Source: Lacticaseibacillus chiayiensis (lineage in GTDB: Bacteria > Bacillota > Bacilli > Lactobacillales > Lactobacillaceae). From it: DNA of 64,000 nt. The notes below the pieces were generated by a model. That model was not told the DNA's origin and did not search any database. It was given only the letters and a program-made list of their open reading frames with translations. A program made the position numbers and the translations under genes. Location of the stretch: the NCBI RefSeq assembly GCF_004123795.1, contig NZ_MSSM01000035.1, positions 1 through 64,000 on the forward strand. The letters are read 5' to 3'. Positions 54,441 to 62,677 of the stretch are shown in pieces (within the stretch, counting starts at the first letter, position 1; the number at the start of each line of letters is the position of its first letter).

Positions 54441-55682
54441 GTGACGACCATTCGCTTTTTAAACGGGTTAAATACCATCGGGGGTAATATTGTCGAATTT
54501 GCTACCAAAACCAGCCGCGTCATCATGGACTTTGGGGTTGCGGCAGATTTGAGCCAGGAAACCGTTACTTCGGCCATTGATCAAGGAAAACTGCCGAATG
54601 TGCCAGAACTCTTTCTCGATCAACCCGATCCATTTACTGATGAGGCCATTTTCATCTCCCATCTGCATATTGACCACATGGGCGCTTTGCAGTACTTACA
54701 AAAGGATATCCCGATTTATCTTTCGGAACCGTCCTACCGCTTGTATCGGCTGCTCATTCAGTTGGGTATCGAAAAACCGGTCGCGAACCTGCATCCCCTC
54801 GCTTTTGAAACGCCACTTGCCATTGGCGATCTCACCGTCACCGGGTTTCACAGTGATCACGATGAACCTGGCGTGATGGCGTTACTTGTCGATGATGGTT
54901 CCCGCCGCTATGCGCATTCAGGCGATGTTCGCCTCAACGGTCCACATGCCGAACGGGTTCATGCATGGGCAAAACGCTTTAAGCCGAAAAAACTGAGCCT
55001 GTTCATGCTGGAAGGCACCAGCTTTTCGTTCGACACACCGATTCCGGTTGAAGATCAGGATCATCCTAGCGCGCCATTGACAGAAATGAGCCTGCAGAGC
55101 AAGTTTCAGCAACTACTGACGGACAGTTCCCAACTGGTGGCCATCAACCCCTATAACCGCAATTATGAGCGTTTAGCGGCGTTCCAGGCCTCAGCACATG
55201 CCAGTGATCGGAAAATGGTTTGGGAGCCAGATGAAGCAGCCATTTTAGCCACCATGACCGACGAACAGCCCGATGCTATCCTTGGCCAGACGATCCAGCT
55301 GGCTGACATCGCCAAACAGCCGGAACGCTATGTCCTTCAAAACAGCTTCACAAATCTGGCTTCACTAACCGACTTGCCGATCAGCGCGTACGTCCACAGC
55401 AACGGCGAGCCGCTGGGCGACTATGATCCGCGTTTTGCGCAGTTAAAAGATTGGCTAGCTGACCACCAGATTCCATTGGTGTTCATGAACGCATCGGGCC
55501 ATGCTGCTCGGGAAGACCTAATTGAACTGGTCAAAGAAGTCAATCCTCGTGTCGTCGTGCCATGGCACAGCTTCCATCCTGAACGCGAAGCCGCAGCGGT
55601 TGATGAACAGACGAATGCGGATATTCTATTGCCGGAAAAAGATTTGTATTACGATTTTGATCCTTTAACGGAAGAAGAATAG
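54441..55682 (+). CDS. MBL-fold metallohydrolase, RNase J-like
   Basis: 413 residues. Metallo-beta-lactamase core with ISHLHIDHMGAL (HxHxDH, near 73-78), THSGD-type AHSGDVR, and a later PWHSFHPE. Between these a beta-CASP-like insert includes FMLEGTSF and VAINPYNRNYERLAAF. The domain order resembles RNase J, but the protein is shorter (RNase J is about 555 residues) and lacks its C-terminal domain. It may be an RNase or another phosphodiesterase. Gene has its own promoter region and terminator. Confidence 0.75.
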   Translation: MTTIRFLNGLNTIGGNIVEFATKTSRVIMDFGVAADLSQETVTSAIDQGKLPNVPELFLDQPDPFTDEAIFISHLHIDHMGALQYLQKDIPIYLSEPSYRLYRLLIQLGIEKPVANLHPLAFETPLAIGDLTVTGFHSDHDEPGVMALLVDDGSRRYAHSGDVRLNGPHAERVHAWAKRFKPKKLSLFMLEGTSFSFDTPIPVEDQDHPSAPLTEMSLQSKFQQLLTDSSQLVAINPYNRNYERLAAFQASAHASDRKMVWEPDEAAILATMTDEQPDAILGQTIQLADIAKQPERYVLQNSFTNLASLTDLPISAYVHSNGEPLGDYDPRFAQLKDWLADHQIPLVFMNASGHAAREDLIELVKEVNPRVVVPWHSFHPEREAAAVDEQTNADILLPEKDLYYDFDPLTEEE

Positions 55683-55686
55683 TGAA

Positions 55687-55728
55687 CAAAAAACAGGTCG
55701 CAAATTGATACTTTTGCAACCTGTTTTT
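55687..55728. terminator. Bidirectional terminator
   Basis: AAAAACAGGTCGCAA / TTGCAACCTGTTTTTTT stem, between the MBL-fold gene and the convergent XRE gene. Confidence 0.85.
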
Positions 55729-55917
55729 TTAATGCTGGAATAGATTATCAACCGTTGTCTGTAGCTGTTTGGCTAAAGCAAAGGCCAAGGAAAGCGTTGG
55801 ATCATACTTATTATTTTCGATGGCGTTAATCGTTTGGCGCGTGACGTTAACGGCATCAGCCAGTTCTTGCTGAGTCAGATTTTGCCGGGTGCGGAGGGTA
55901 CGAATTTTATTTTCCAT
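55729..55917 (-). CDS. Small XRE-family regulator
   Basis: 62 residues, almost entirely one HTH: IRTLRTRQNLTQQELADAVNVTRQTINAIENNKYDPTL, ending FQH. YozG/Cro-type mini-repressor without a sensing domain. It lies 6 bp after the stop of the upstream membrane protein gene, so the pair are co-transcribed. The paired membrane protein may control its activity, as in other small XRE/membrane pairs; that is inference. Confidence 0.9.
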   Translation of the reverse strand: MENKIRTLRTRQNLTQQELADAVNVTRQTINAIENNKYDPTLSLAFALAKQLQTTVDNLFQH

Positions 55918-55923
55918 GGAACA

Positions 55924-56208
55924 TCAGGCAACCAAGCCAAAAATGAACAAGATCGCTGTTAACACAATAGTAATATATAAAATTTGACCTGGTTCTTTAT
56001 CAGTCTGGTCAGCCTTGTGCTTGAACCATTCGTAACCGCCCCACTGGATTGCTACCGAGGTAATGAGTACAAAAGAGGTAAATGATACGTCACGATTGTT
56101 GGACAATTGAATAAGATTGTAGATCGACAAAACAATCAAAAGGAACACATAGGCGTATCCAGTCGATCTCCCCAAAAATTTGTGCTCCATTTCATCCATT
56201 TTTCTCAA
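55924..56208 (-). CDS. Small membrane protein, paralogue 1
   Basis: 94 residues from a TTG at 56208 that follows AAGGGGGTGG; an ATG three codons later is an alternative. N-terminal LRKMDEMEHKFLGRS is amphipathic and charged, then three TM segments (about 18-36, 43-60, 74-92) with the loop WFKHKADQTDKEPGQILYITI. It is closely related to the protein at 56429-56722. Family not recognised. Co-transcribed with the XRE gene. Confidence 0.7.
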   Translation of the reverse strand: MRKMDEMEHKFLGRSTGYAYVFLLIVLSIYNLIQLSNNRDVSFTSFVLITSVAIQWGGYEWFKHKADQTDKEPGQILYITIVLTAILFIFGLVA

Positions 56209-56248
56209 GGAAGCCACCCCCTTAATGTCAAACACTTTTTACATCTTA

Positions 56249-56287
56249 ATTATAAGCCGACCGAGTCAAATGTCAAAAGTTTTTGAC
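56249..56287 (-). promoter_or_regulatory. Promoter and operator of the membrane-protein/XRE pair
   Basis: Minus-strand TTGACA (56276-56271), 16-bp spacer, TATAAT (56254-56249). The -35 is embedded in the near-palindrome GTCAAAAGTTTTTGAC (56272-56287). The same cassette occurs at 56764-56802. Confidence 0.7.
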
Positions 56288-56428
56288 TTTTTGCAACCTT
56301 GCTGTGGACATAAACTAACCAGCAAACTTTCAAAGATTTTGATTATACCTGATCCAAATAATCACCAATTCAAGACAAAAAAGCTGAGAACATCGGATTC
56401 CTTCGCACGATGACGAGCTTAACTCCCC

Positions 56429-56722
56429 TTAAAACATCAGGGCAATTAAGCCAATGGTAAATATAATTGACACTATCGCAATTGTTATATATAAAAATCG
56501 ACTCGGTTCTTTATCGGTTCGATCCACCCGATACTTGAACCACTGATAACAGGCAGACTGAACAACGCTCACAACGACTACAACAAAAAAATCAAAATTC
56601 CATTGGCCAGTTTTGATTCGTTGAAAGATCGCGCTTGTGAACAACATCAGAAACATCATTGTATAACCAATTTTGACCGTTTGATCAGTGAATTTACGTT
56701 CCATTTCATCCATTTTTCTCAA
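56429..56722 (-). CDS. Small membrane protein, paralogue 2
   Basis: 97 residues from a TTG at 56722. Same start LRKMDEMERKF, same three-TM layout and same loop (WFKYRVDRTDKEPSRFLYITI) as paralogue 1. The leader up to the ribosome-binding site is nearly identical too, so this is a tandem duplication. Unlike paralogue 1 it is not followed by an XRE gene; the next gene downstream is paralogue 1, after a promoter. Confidence 0.7.
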   Translation of the reverse strand: MRKMDEMERKFTDQTVKIGYTMMFLMLFTSAIFQRIKTGQWNFDFFVVVVVSVVQSACYQWFKYRVDRTDKEPSRFLYITIAIVSIIFTIGLIALMF

Positions 56723-56763
56723 GGAAGCCACCCCCCTTAATATCAAATTCTTTTTTCATTTTA

Positions 56764-56802
56764 ATTATAAACTGACCCACTCAAGTGTCAAAAGTTTTTG
56801 AC
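56764..56802 (-). promoter_or_regulatory. Promoter and operator of membrane protein paralogue 2
   Basis: Minus-strand TTGACA (56791-56786), 16-bp spacer, TATAAT (56769-56764), overlapped by GTCAAAAGTTTTTGAC (56787-56802), base-for-base the same operator as in the first cassette. Confidence 0.7.
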
Positions 56803-56866
56803 TTTAAATAGAAAGCAATTAATGATCCCGCAGTCTTTAAACCAGTCCCCTCACCAACGCCAAATT

Positions 56867-56897
56867 AAAAAAAAGAACCAGTCACTGACCGATCCTT
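56867..56897 (-). terminator. Terminator of the maltose operon
   Basis: GAACCAGTCA / TGACCGATCC pairing (with G-U pairs) followed on the minus strand by eight T residues. Confidence 0.6.
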
Positions 56898-56922
56898 TCT
56901 ATAAAGCCGCTTATTACGCTAA

Positions 56923-57585
56923 TTACCGCCGTTCAAACGCCGCCACAATACGATCATAATCCAGCTGATCCGTTTTTGACACCAGGTAATCAGCAGCTGC
57001 CAACTTCTCCGCATCCCCAATACCCACTGCAAATTGGCCGGCTGCCTTGATCGCCGCAATCCCGATCGGTGCGTCTTCAAAACTGATAATCTCATCGGCT
57101 TGCAACTGCAACAACTGCTGGGCTTTCATATAAATCTCCGGATCAGGCTTGCCATGATGAAGCCTGCTAGGATCAACAACGGCATCGAACTGCGAAGCCA
57201 AACCCAATCGCTGCAAAATCATCGGGGCGTTTTTAGATGCCGAAGCAATTGCCATTTTCAAGCGGTGTTGCTTGGCCTTTTCCAGAAGCAACGGAATCCC
57301 CGGTAAGATATCCGAGGAAGTAATGGACGCAACTAACGCTCGGTAGCGCCGGTTTTTCTCCTCCGCCAGCGCCACCTTCTGCGCCTCATCATAATTCTGT
57401 TCTTGATGACCGTATTGCAATATCAGTTCCAGCGAATCCATCCGGGCGCGGCCGCGTAACGCCGCATCGGCCTCAGGCGGTAAATGAATACCCAGCCGTT
57501 CAGCCAACTCATGCCACGCTGCCAGATGATACTTCGCCGTGTCGGTTAACACGCCGTCTAAATCAAAAATAAACCCTTTAAGCAT
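56923..57585 (-). CDS. pgmB: Beta-phosphoglucomutase
   Basis: 220 residues starting MLKGFIFDLDGVLTDTAKYHLAAW: nucleophile Asp8 and general acid/base Asp10, the cap with RGRARMDSLE, IASASKNAP, and KPDPEIYMKA plus FEDAPIGIAAIKAAG. Converts beta-glucose-1-phosphate from the phosphorylase to glucose-6-phosphate. The ATG at 57585 follows GGGGGAGAC and overlaps the GH65 gene by 8 bp; the longer open frame upstream is the GH65 coding region in another frame. Confidence 0.95.
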   Translation of the reverse strand: MLKGFIFDLDGVLTDTAKYHLAAWHELAERLGIHLPPEADAALRGRARMDSLELILQYGHQEQNYDEAQKVALAEEKNRRYRALVASITSSDILPGIPLLLEKAKQHRLKMAIASASKNAPMILQRLGLASQFDAVVDPSRLHHGKPDPEIYMKAQQLLQLQADEIISFEDAPIGIAAIKAAGQFAVGIGDAEKLAAADYLVSKTDQLDYDRIVAAFERR

Positions 57586-59839
57586 GCGTCTCCCCCACTT
57601 CCAAGTGCAACGGTTTGTCATCCACGACAATATCCAGCGCCGGGCCTGCCAGTATTGAAATCTTGGCTTGTTTGCCAACATCAACAGCTAATAAACGGCC
57701 ACGATAATTGAGCTTAAATTGATAGCGTTGCCAGTTTTTTGGCAATTGCGGGTGGAATCGCAATTGATCGTGGTCGTAGCGCATGCCAGCAAATCCTTGG
57801 ACAATCGCCAGCCAACTGCCACTCATGGACGTAATGTGCAGGCCGTCCTGCGTATCGTGGTTATAATCATCTAAATCCAAACGCGCAGTGCGGGCATATA
57901 AGTCCGTCGCCTTGTCCATTTTACCAAGCTCAGCTGCCAAAATAGCGTGAATGGAAGGACTCAGCGAACTCTCGTGAACAGTCAACGGCTCGTAAAAGTC
58001 AAAATTGCGTTCTTTTTCCGCCTTGGTGAAGTGATCATTCAAGAAATACAGGCCTTGCAGCACATCGGCTTGTTTGATGAACGGCGAGCGCAGGATCCGA
58101 TCCCAAGACCAGTGTTGATTAATCGGGCGCTGATCTACCGGAATCGTGCTGGCAGGCCGCAAGTCTTTATCCAGGAAGTTGTCCTGCTGAACAAAAATGC
58201 CTAATTGATCGTCAGTCGGATAGTACATATGGGCGATAATCGCTTGCCAATGCTGCTTTTCCTCATCGGTCACGGCAAGGGCCGCAACAATCTCAGTGTC
58301 ACCTTTTGCCAGCCGTTCTAACGTATATTGCAACTCCCACACGGCCATGGTGTTGGTGTACCAGTTATTATTGACATTATTTTCATACTCATTGGGGCCG
58401 GTCACGCCATGGATCATGTATTGTTGAGTGCGCTGGCTAAAATGCACCCGATCTGCCCAAAAGCGCGCAATCCCGACCAACACTTCCAGGCCATCATGGT
58501 TAACGTAACTTTCATCGCCGGTGTACGCCGTATATTGATAAATAGCAAATGCGATCGCGGCATTGCGGTGAATTTCCTCAAACGTAATTTCCCATTCGTT
58601 GTGACATTCAATCCCATTGAACGTGACCATGGGATAGAGTGCACCTGCCAGACCTTGTTGCCGCGCATTGTGATAAGCACCAGGCAACTGATCATGCCGA
58701 TACTGCAGCAACGCACGTGTGACTTCAGGCGGCGTCACAGCCAGGTACATTGGCACGATAAAAGCTTCCGTATCCCAATAAGTCGCCCCGCCATACTTTT
58801 CACCGGTAAAGCCTTTGGGACCGATATTCAGCCGCTTGTCTTCACCGTAATAAGTCATAAACAACTGGGCAATATTAAAGCGGATGCCTTGCTGTGCGGC
58901 TGGATCGCCTTCGATCACAACATCGCTTTTGGCCCAGCGCTGATCCCAGATGGCAGTGTGGTCTGCCAAATGAGCCGAGAAGCTTTGGCCAGTCACCTGT
59001 TTCATCAACTGAGCCGCCACTGCCGCTTGGTCATCGGGAGCAACATCGCGGCTGGTGACGACAATCGCGTCTTTTTCCAGCTGAAAGTTCTGGCCCGCAT
59101 CAAGTTGCACGGCGACTTGTTCGTTTAGCCGACCGCTCTTTGTCGTTAGCTGCCCATCTACCGGTTGATCTTTCACGCGCAGCTGCTGTTTGAGCAAAAC
59201 GGTAAACTGTGGCACCCCGTATGGATTAGGCTTGGTCTGTAACTGCATACTTTTCGCTGCTGCATCTTCATCTAATGGCACCCAAAAACGCTCATCGTAA
59301 TTACTATCCTCGTTGGTCACCCGTCCATTTAACCGCGCGTCAAAAACAATCGTGGCATGGCCGCGCAGCACCGTTGCCTTAACCGTTATGAGCGCTGCCT
59401 CCTTGATGACTTGACTCAGAAACCGGCTAAATTCAAAACGCACCTCAACATCGTCGCCAATGTAGACAAACTGTCGCTTTAGCAAGCCCTGATGCAAATC
59501 CAGCGCTAAATAAAAGTCCCGATATTGACTCGTTGCCAAATCAATCCGCTGACCATTGACCGTTATCCCGATATCCAGAAAACTCGGCGCATTAATCACC
59601 TTGCCAAAATATTCAGGATAGCCGATTTTCCACCAGCCAACCCGTGTCTTATCAGGAAACCAGACGCCGCCTAAATACGTGCCCTGAAGCGAATCGCCAC
59701 TGTAGCCTTCTTCAAAATTACCGCGAACGCCCATGTAACCGTTGCCGACCGCCGTGATGCTTTCCTGCAACCGGCGATCGGCCTTATCCAGCTGATGCGT
59801 GGCAACCAGCCATGGATCAATTTCAAATAATCGTTTCAA
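57578..59839 (-). CDS. Maltose phosphorylase (GH65)
   Basis: 753 residues. Inverting phosphorylase: maltose plus phosphate gives glucose and beta-glucose-1-phosphate. Catalytic acid Glu484 in GVTGPNEYENNVNNNWYTN, matching Glu487 of the L. brevis enzyme; sugar-binding YWDTEAF, phosphate loop SSLSPSIHA. Members of GH65 also act on trehalose, kojibiose or nigerose, but the GH13 gene upstream and pgmB downstream favour maltose. Middle gene of the operon. Confidence 0.9.
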   Translation of the reverse strand: MKRLFEIDPWLVATHQLDKADRRLQESITAVGNGYMGVRGNFEEGYSGDSLQGTYLGGVWFPDKTRVGWWKIGYPEYFGKVINAPSFLDIGITVNGQRIDLATSQYRDFYLALDLHQGLLKRQFVYIGDDVEVRFEFSRFLSQVIKEAALITVKATVLRGHATIVFDARLNGRVTNEDSNYDERFWVPLDEDAAAKSMQLQTKPNPYGVPQFTVLLKQQLRVKDQPVDGQLTTKSGRLNEQVAVQLDAGQNFQLEKDAIVVTSRDVAPDDQAAVAAQLMKQVTGQSFSAHLADHTAIWDQRWAKSDVVIEGDPAAQQGIRFNIAQLFMTYYGEDKRLNIGPKGFTGEKYGGATYWDTEAFIVPMYLAVTPPEVTRALLQYRHDQLPGAYHNARQQGLAGALYPMVTFNGIECHNEWEITFEEIHRNAAIAFAIYQYTAYTGDESYVNHDGLEVLVGIARFWADRVHFSQRTQQYMIHGVTGPNEYENNVNNNWYTNTMAVWELQYTLERLAKGDTEIVAALAVTDEEKQHWQAIIAHMYYPTDDQLGIFVQQDNFLDKDLRPASTIPVDQRPINQHWSWDRILRSPFIKQADVLQGLYFLNDHFTKAEKERNFDFYEPLTVHESSLSPSIHAILAAELGKMDKATDLYARTARLDLDDYNHDTQDGLHITSMSGSWLAIVQGFAGMRYDHDQLRFHPQLPKNWQRYQFKLNYRGRLLAVDVGKQAKISILAGPALDIVVDDKPLHLEVGETHA

Positions 59840-59886
59840 TTTTTAGCCCTCTCTATCCAAAAAGAACAGCCAACTCGCCATTTGCA

Positions 59887-61632
59887 TCAACCCACAACAA
59901 CCATGAATCCTTTGGGCGCCAGTTGACCATTGCGGAATCCTTGTACGAAGACGGCGTCACCCTTGACAGTGACTGCGCGATCTGTGGTATTAAAGTAGGC
60001 TGTCAGCGTTTCGCGTCCTTGCCGAACCACCTTGATCAAACCAGCGTCAGTCACGCTCAGCCTGGTTGTGCCAAACCCGAGCGTGGCAGCATACTTACGC
60101 CGAAAATGAACCAGTGCCGCCACCCTTTTCCAAATCGGGCTCCCAAGATTCGACCAGTCCATCGGCTTTCGATTGTCCGGATCGGCACCGCCGGACATGC
60201 CCATTTCAGTTCCATAATAAAGGCAGGGACTCCCTGTTTGCATCCATGTAAATGCCAATGCCTGCAACGCCAAATCTTCATCCCCGTGTGCCACCGTCAA
60301 AATTCGCGGCGTATCATGCGAATCCAACATATTCAGCATCACCTGATTGGTTTGATCCCGATACAGCATCAACTGATCCGTCAACAAGGCAACCATTTCC
60401 GCTGCCGCCCGTCGCCGCTTGAAAAAGTGATCTTCAACCTGTTGCGTGAAGGGATAATTCATCGTCCCTGAAAATTCATCACCGTTTAACCACGCTTGAC
60501 TGCGATGCCAAACCTCTCCCAGCACGTAAAAATCCGGCTTGATCGCAGTGACGGTTTGATAAAATCTTTTCCAAAAATGATGATCCACTTCATTGGCAAC
60601 ATCCAAGCGCCAAGCATCAATATCAAAAGTCTTAATCCAGTAGCTGGCCACCATTAACAAATAATCCTGCACTTCCGGATTCGCTGTATTCAGTTTCGGC
60701 ATTTTTTCTTCAAATGCAAACGTATCGTATTGCGGTTGACCTTCGCCTTTAAGTGGATTATGAAATGGCGTCAAGGGCGTTTGATACAGATGGAACCAGG
60801 AGGCAAACCGGGACTTTTTACCATTGCGCAACACATCCTGCCACTGCAAGCTGCCATAACCCATGTGATTAAACACTGCGTCCAGCATCACCCGCATGCC
60901 GCGTTGATGCGCTGCGTGAATCAGTTTCGCCAACAACGCCTTATCGCCAAACGCGGGATCCACATTCAGGTAGTCAATCGTGTCATATTTATGATTCGAA
61001 CTCGCCGTAAAAATCGGGCAAAAATACAAGCCATTAATCCCTAAAGCCTGCAAATCGTCGAGATGGTCAAGCACGCCTTGCAAATCACCGCCATAAAAAT
61101 CCTCGCGCCCAGGATGATCGGTCGGGCGCCACGGTTTGGTACCAACCGGATCATTGCTAAGATCACCATTGGCAAACCGCTCCGGAAAAATCTGGTACCA
61201 CACCGTCGTTTTCACCCAGTCAGGCGTCTTGACACGGTCAATTTCCTGGAAATATGGCATGCGAAAATAGTTTTCGGCCTCGTGCCGTTCCTCGGTGGTA
61301 TTTTTGCGCAGGCCACGATCGCCATACAGCCAAACGGTACCGTCCAGGCCGGTGACTTCAAATAAGTATTGCAGCCGACGATAAGGCGCCTCCAGTGTCA
61401 CGCCCCAATGATCCAGCACTTGTCCGGTGCCTAAAAGCGTCATTGCCTGGCACTGATAGACCAGCTGATCAGCGCCACTCGCATCGGGAATGCGCCAATA
61501 CGGATCGCCATACAGAACCGTCACCTTTGCCACATCTTGGCGTGCAGTATGAAAACGCAGATGGAGCGTCTTATCCGTGTATAAAAAACTATCTTCACTT
61601 TCCGGTCGGTGCGCTAAAGCTGCCAAATTCAT
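59887..61632 (-). CDS. GH13 alpha-glycosidase (neopullulanase/cyclomaltodextrinase type)
   Basis: 581 residues. N-terminal CBM34-like domain (1-120), then the barrel: DAVFNHMG (region I), DAWRLDVANE (nucleophile Asp344), VLGEVWH (acid/base Glu373), MLDSHD (Asp440). The ANE after the nucleophile (GxRxDVANE) is typical of the GH13_20 maltogenic amylase/cyclomaltodextrinase group. No signal peptide, so it degrades maltodextrins inside the cell. First gene of the maltose operon. Confidence 0.9.
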   Translation of the reverse strand: MNLAALAHRPESEDSFLYTDKTLHLRFHTARQDVAKVTVLYGDPYWRIPDASGADQLVYQCQAMTLLGTGQVLDHWGVTLEAPYRRLQYLFEVTGLDGTVWLYGDRGLRKNTTEERHEAENYFRMPYFQEIDRVKTPDWVKTTVWYQIFPERFANGDLSNDPVGTKPWRPTDHPGREDFYGGDLQGVLDHLDDLQALGINGLYFCPIFTASSNHKYDTIDYLNVDPAFGDKALLAKLIHAAHQRGMRVMLDAVFNHMGYGSLQWQDVLRNGKKSRFASWFHLYQTPLTPFHNPLKGEGQPQYDTFAFEEKMPKLNTANPEVQDYLLMVASYWIKTFDIDAWRLDVANEVDHHFWKRFYQTVTAIKPDFYVLGEVWHRSQAWLNGDEFSGTMNYPFTQQVEDHFFKRRRAAAEMVALLTDQLMLYRDQTNQVMLNMLDSHDTPRILTVAHGDEDLALQALAFTWMQTGSPCLYYGTEMGMSGGADPDNRKPMDWSNLGSPIWKRVAALVHFRRKYAATLGFGTTRLSVTDAGLIKVVRQGRETLTAYFNTTDRAVTVKGDAVFVQGFRNGQLAPKGFMVVVG

Positions 61633-61858
61633 GACGCAACCCCTCCTGAAATGACTTCTATGTCAAAAATTCACCGCATTGATTTGAGCCATACGATTTG
61701 ATATCTATACGGCGATCATACAGCCTTAGCGCAACACACTCAATTAATCCGCATAAAGGATAGGTGTTTTTTAGAGGTCTGTGAACGTCTCAGGAGGGCA
61801 TAAGGTTAGCAGGAAACCTAGCAAAGTAAATCGTCAGAACATATTGGGTGGACAAAAT

Positions 61859-61909
61859 AAAACAGCAAATAACAATTCAAAAAAGTAGAATTGTTATTTG
61901 CTGTTGTTT
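61859..61909. terminator. Strong bidirectional hairpin, probable smpB terminator
   Basis: AACAGCAAATAACAATTC / GAATTGTTATTTGCTGTT, an 18-bp perfect stem with a short loop and T/A-rich flanks. Confidence 0.8.
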
Positions 61910-61944
61910 CACAACTAGAGTTTGTCAAAAAACTTCAAATCTTA

Positions 61945-62134
61945 GTGCCAAAGCGGAGCAATCGTAGGCGGGGACGGGCTCAGTGGTGCAATTGTACTAG
62001 CCGGGCGGTCTTCCCGGCGTAGTACAAGGCCGAGCTTTGAGACTCAGCGCTTTTTGCTGAGTCTCAAAGTCGTGCCCACCTATCGTTCGTAATTCAGTGC
62101 AATAGAGACTTTTCGCATGGATTATGACCCAGCC
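61945..62134. repeat. Repeat family B, copy 3
   Basis: GTGCCAAAGCGGAGCAATCG at 61945 matches the reverse complement of the inner edge of copy 1; the far edge ...TTCAGTGC ends at 62100. Two perfect internal hairpins lie between: TTGTACTA..CCCGGC-type (61992-62027) and CTTTGAGACTCAGC / GCTGAGTCTCAAAG (62035-62069). The tail GGATTATGACCCAGCC (to 62134) is shared with copies 1 and 2. Confidence 0.6.
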
Positions 62135-62143
62135 GCTTGATCA

Positions 62144-62617
62144 CTAGTACCGAGCTTTCAACGCGCGTTGCACCTCACGCTCTTGATCCTTACGCTTCAG
62201 GGTTTCACGCTTGTCATAGTTGTGTTTCCCTTCAGCAACGCCGATCAGCACCTTCGCATAACCATGTTTCAAATACATCCGCAACGGCACAAGCGTCACA
62301 CCTTGGCGAGCCGTTAATTGGCCAAGTTTGCGAATCTCTTTCTTATGCAACAATAGCTTGCGATTGCGCATCGGGTCGACATTGAACAAGTTGCCTTCTT
62401 TGTATGGACTGATATGAACATTTTCAAGCCATGCTTCATTATTGCGGACACGGGCGAAACCATCCCGCAAATTGATTTTGCCATCCCGCACAGACTTAAT
62501 CTCGGTGCCTGTCAGTGCGATACCAGCTTCATAGGTATCGAGAATGTTGTAATCATGTCCGGCTTTTTTATTCTGGGCGAGCAGGTTATCAGGTTTTTGT
62601 CGATGTTTCTTAGCCAT
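62144..62617 (-). CDS. smpB: SsrA-binding protein SmpB
   Basis: 157 residues, binds tmRNA and delivers it to stalled ribosomes. Family blocks: [51 protein letters not shown], and the basic C terminus [19 protein letters not shown] that enters the empty mRNA channel. Downstream of rnr by 60 bp, the usual Firmicute pairing. Confidence 0.98.
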   Translation of the reverse strand: MAKKHRQKPDNLLAQNKKAGHDYNILDTYEAGIALTGTEIKSVRDGKINLRDGFARVRNNEAWLENVHISPYKEGNLFNVDPMRNRKLLLHKKEIRKLGQLTARQGVTLVPLRMYLKHGYAKVLIGVAEGKHNYDKRETLKRKDQEREVQRALKARY

Positions 62618-62677
62618 TAAACCACCTCTCTTTGGTGTGAGCGCGAGTCAGCACGTTAACGTGAGCACAAGCCAGCG

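Larger units (their letters stand above)
61633..62143. other. Intergenic gap, 511 bp
   Basis: Holds the upstream region of the maltose operon (no convincing cre or MalR site seen), the smpB terminator and repeat B copy 3. No gene. Confidence 0.6.

Noticed and set aside
58328-59128. Open frame of 266 residues on the plus strand
   Set aside because: Antisense to the maltose phosphorylase gene, which is complete.
62637-62675. Short inverted sequence between rnr and smpB resembling the edge of repeat A
   Set aside because: Only a few bases match and the central hairpin blocks are absent.
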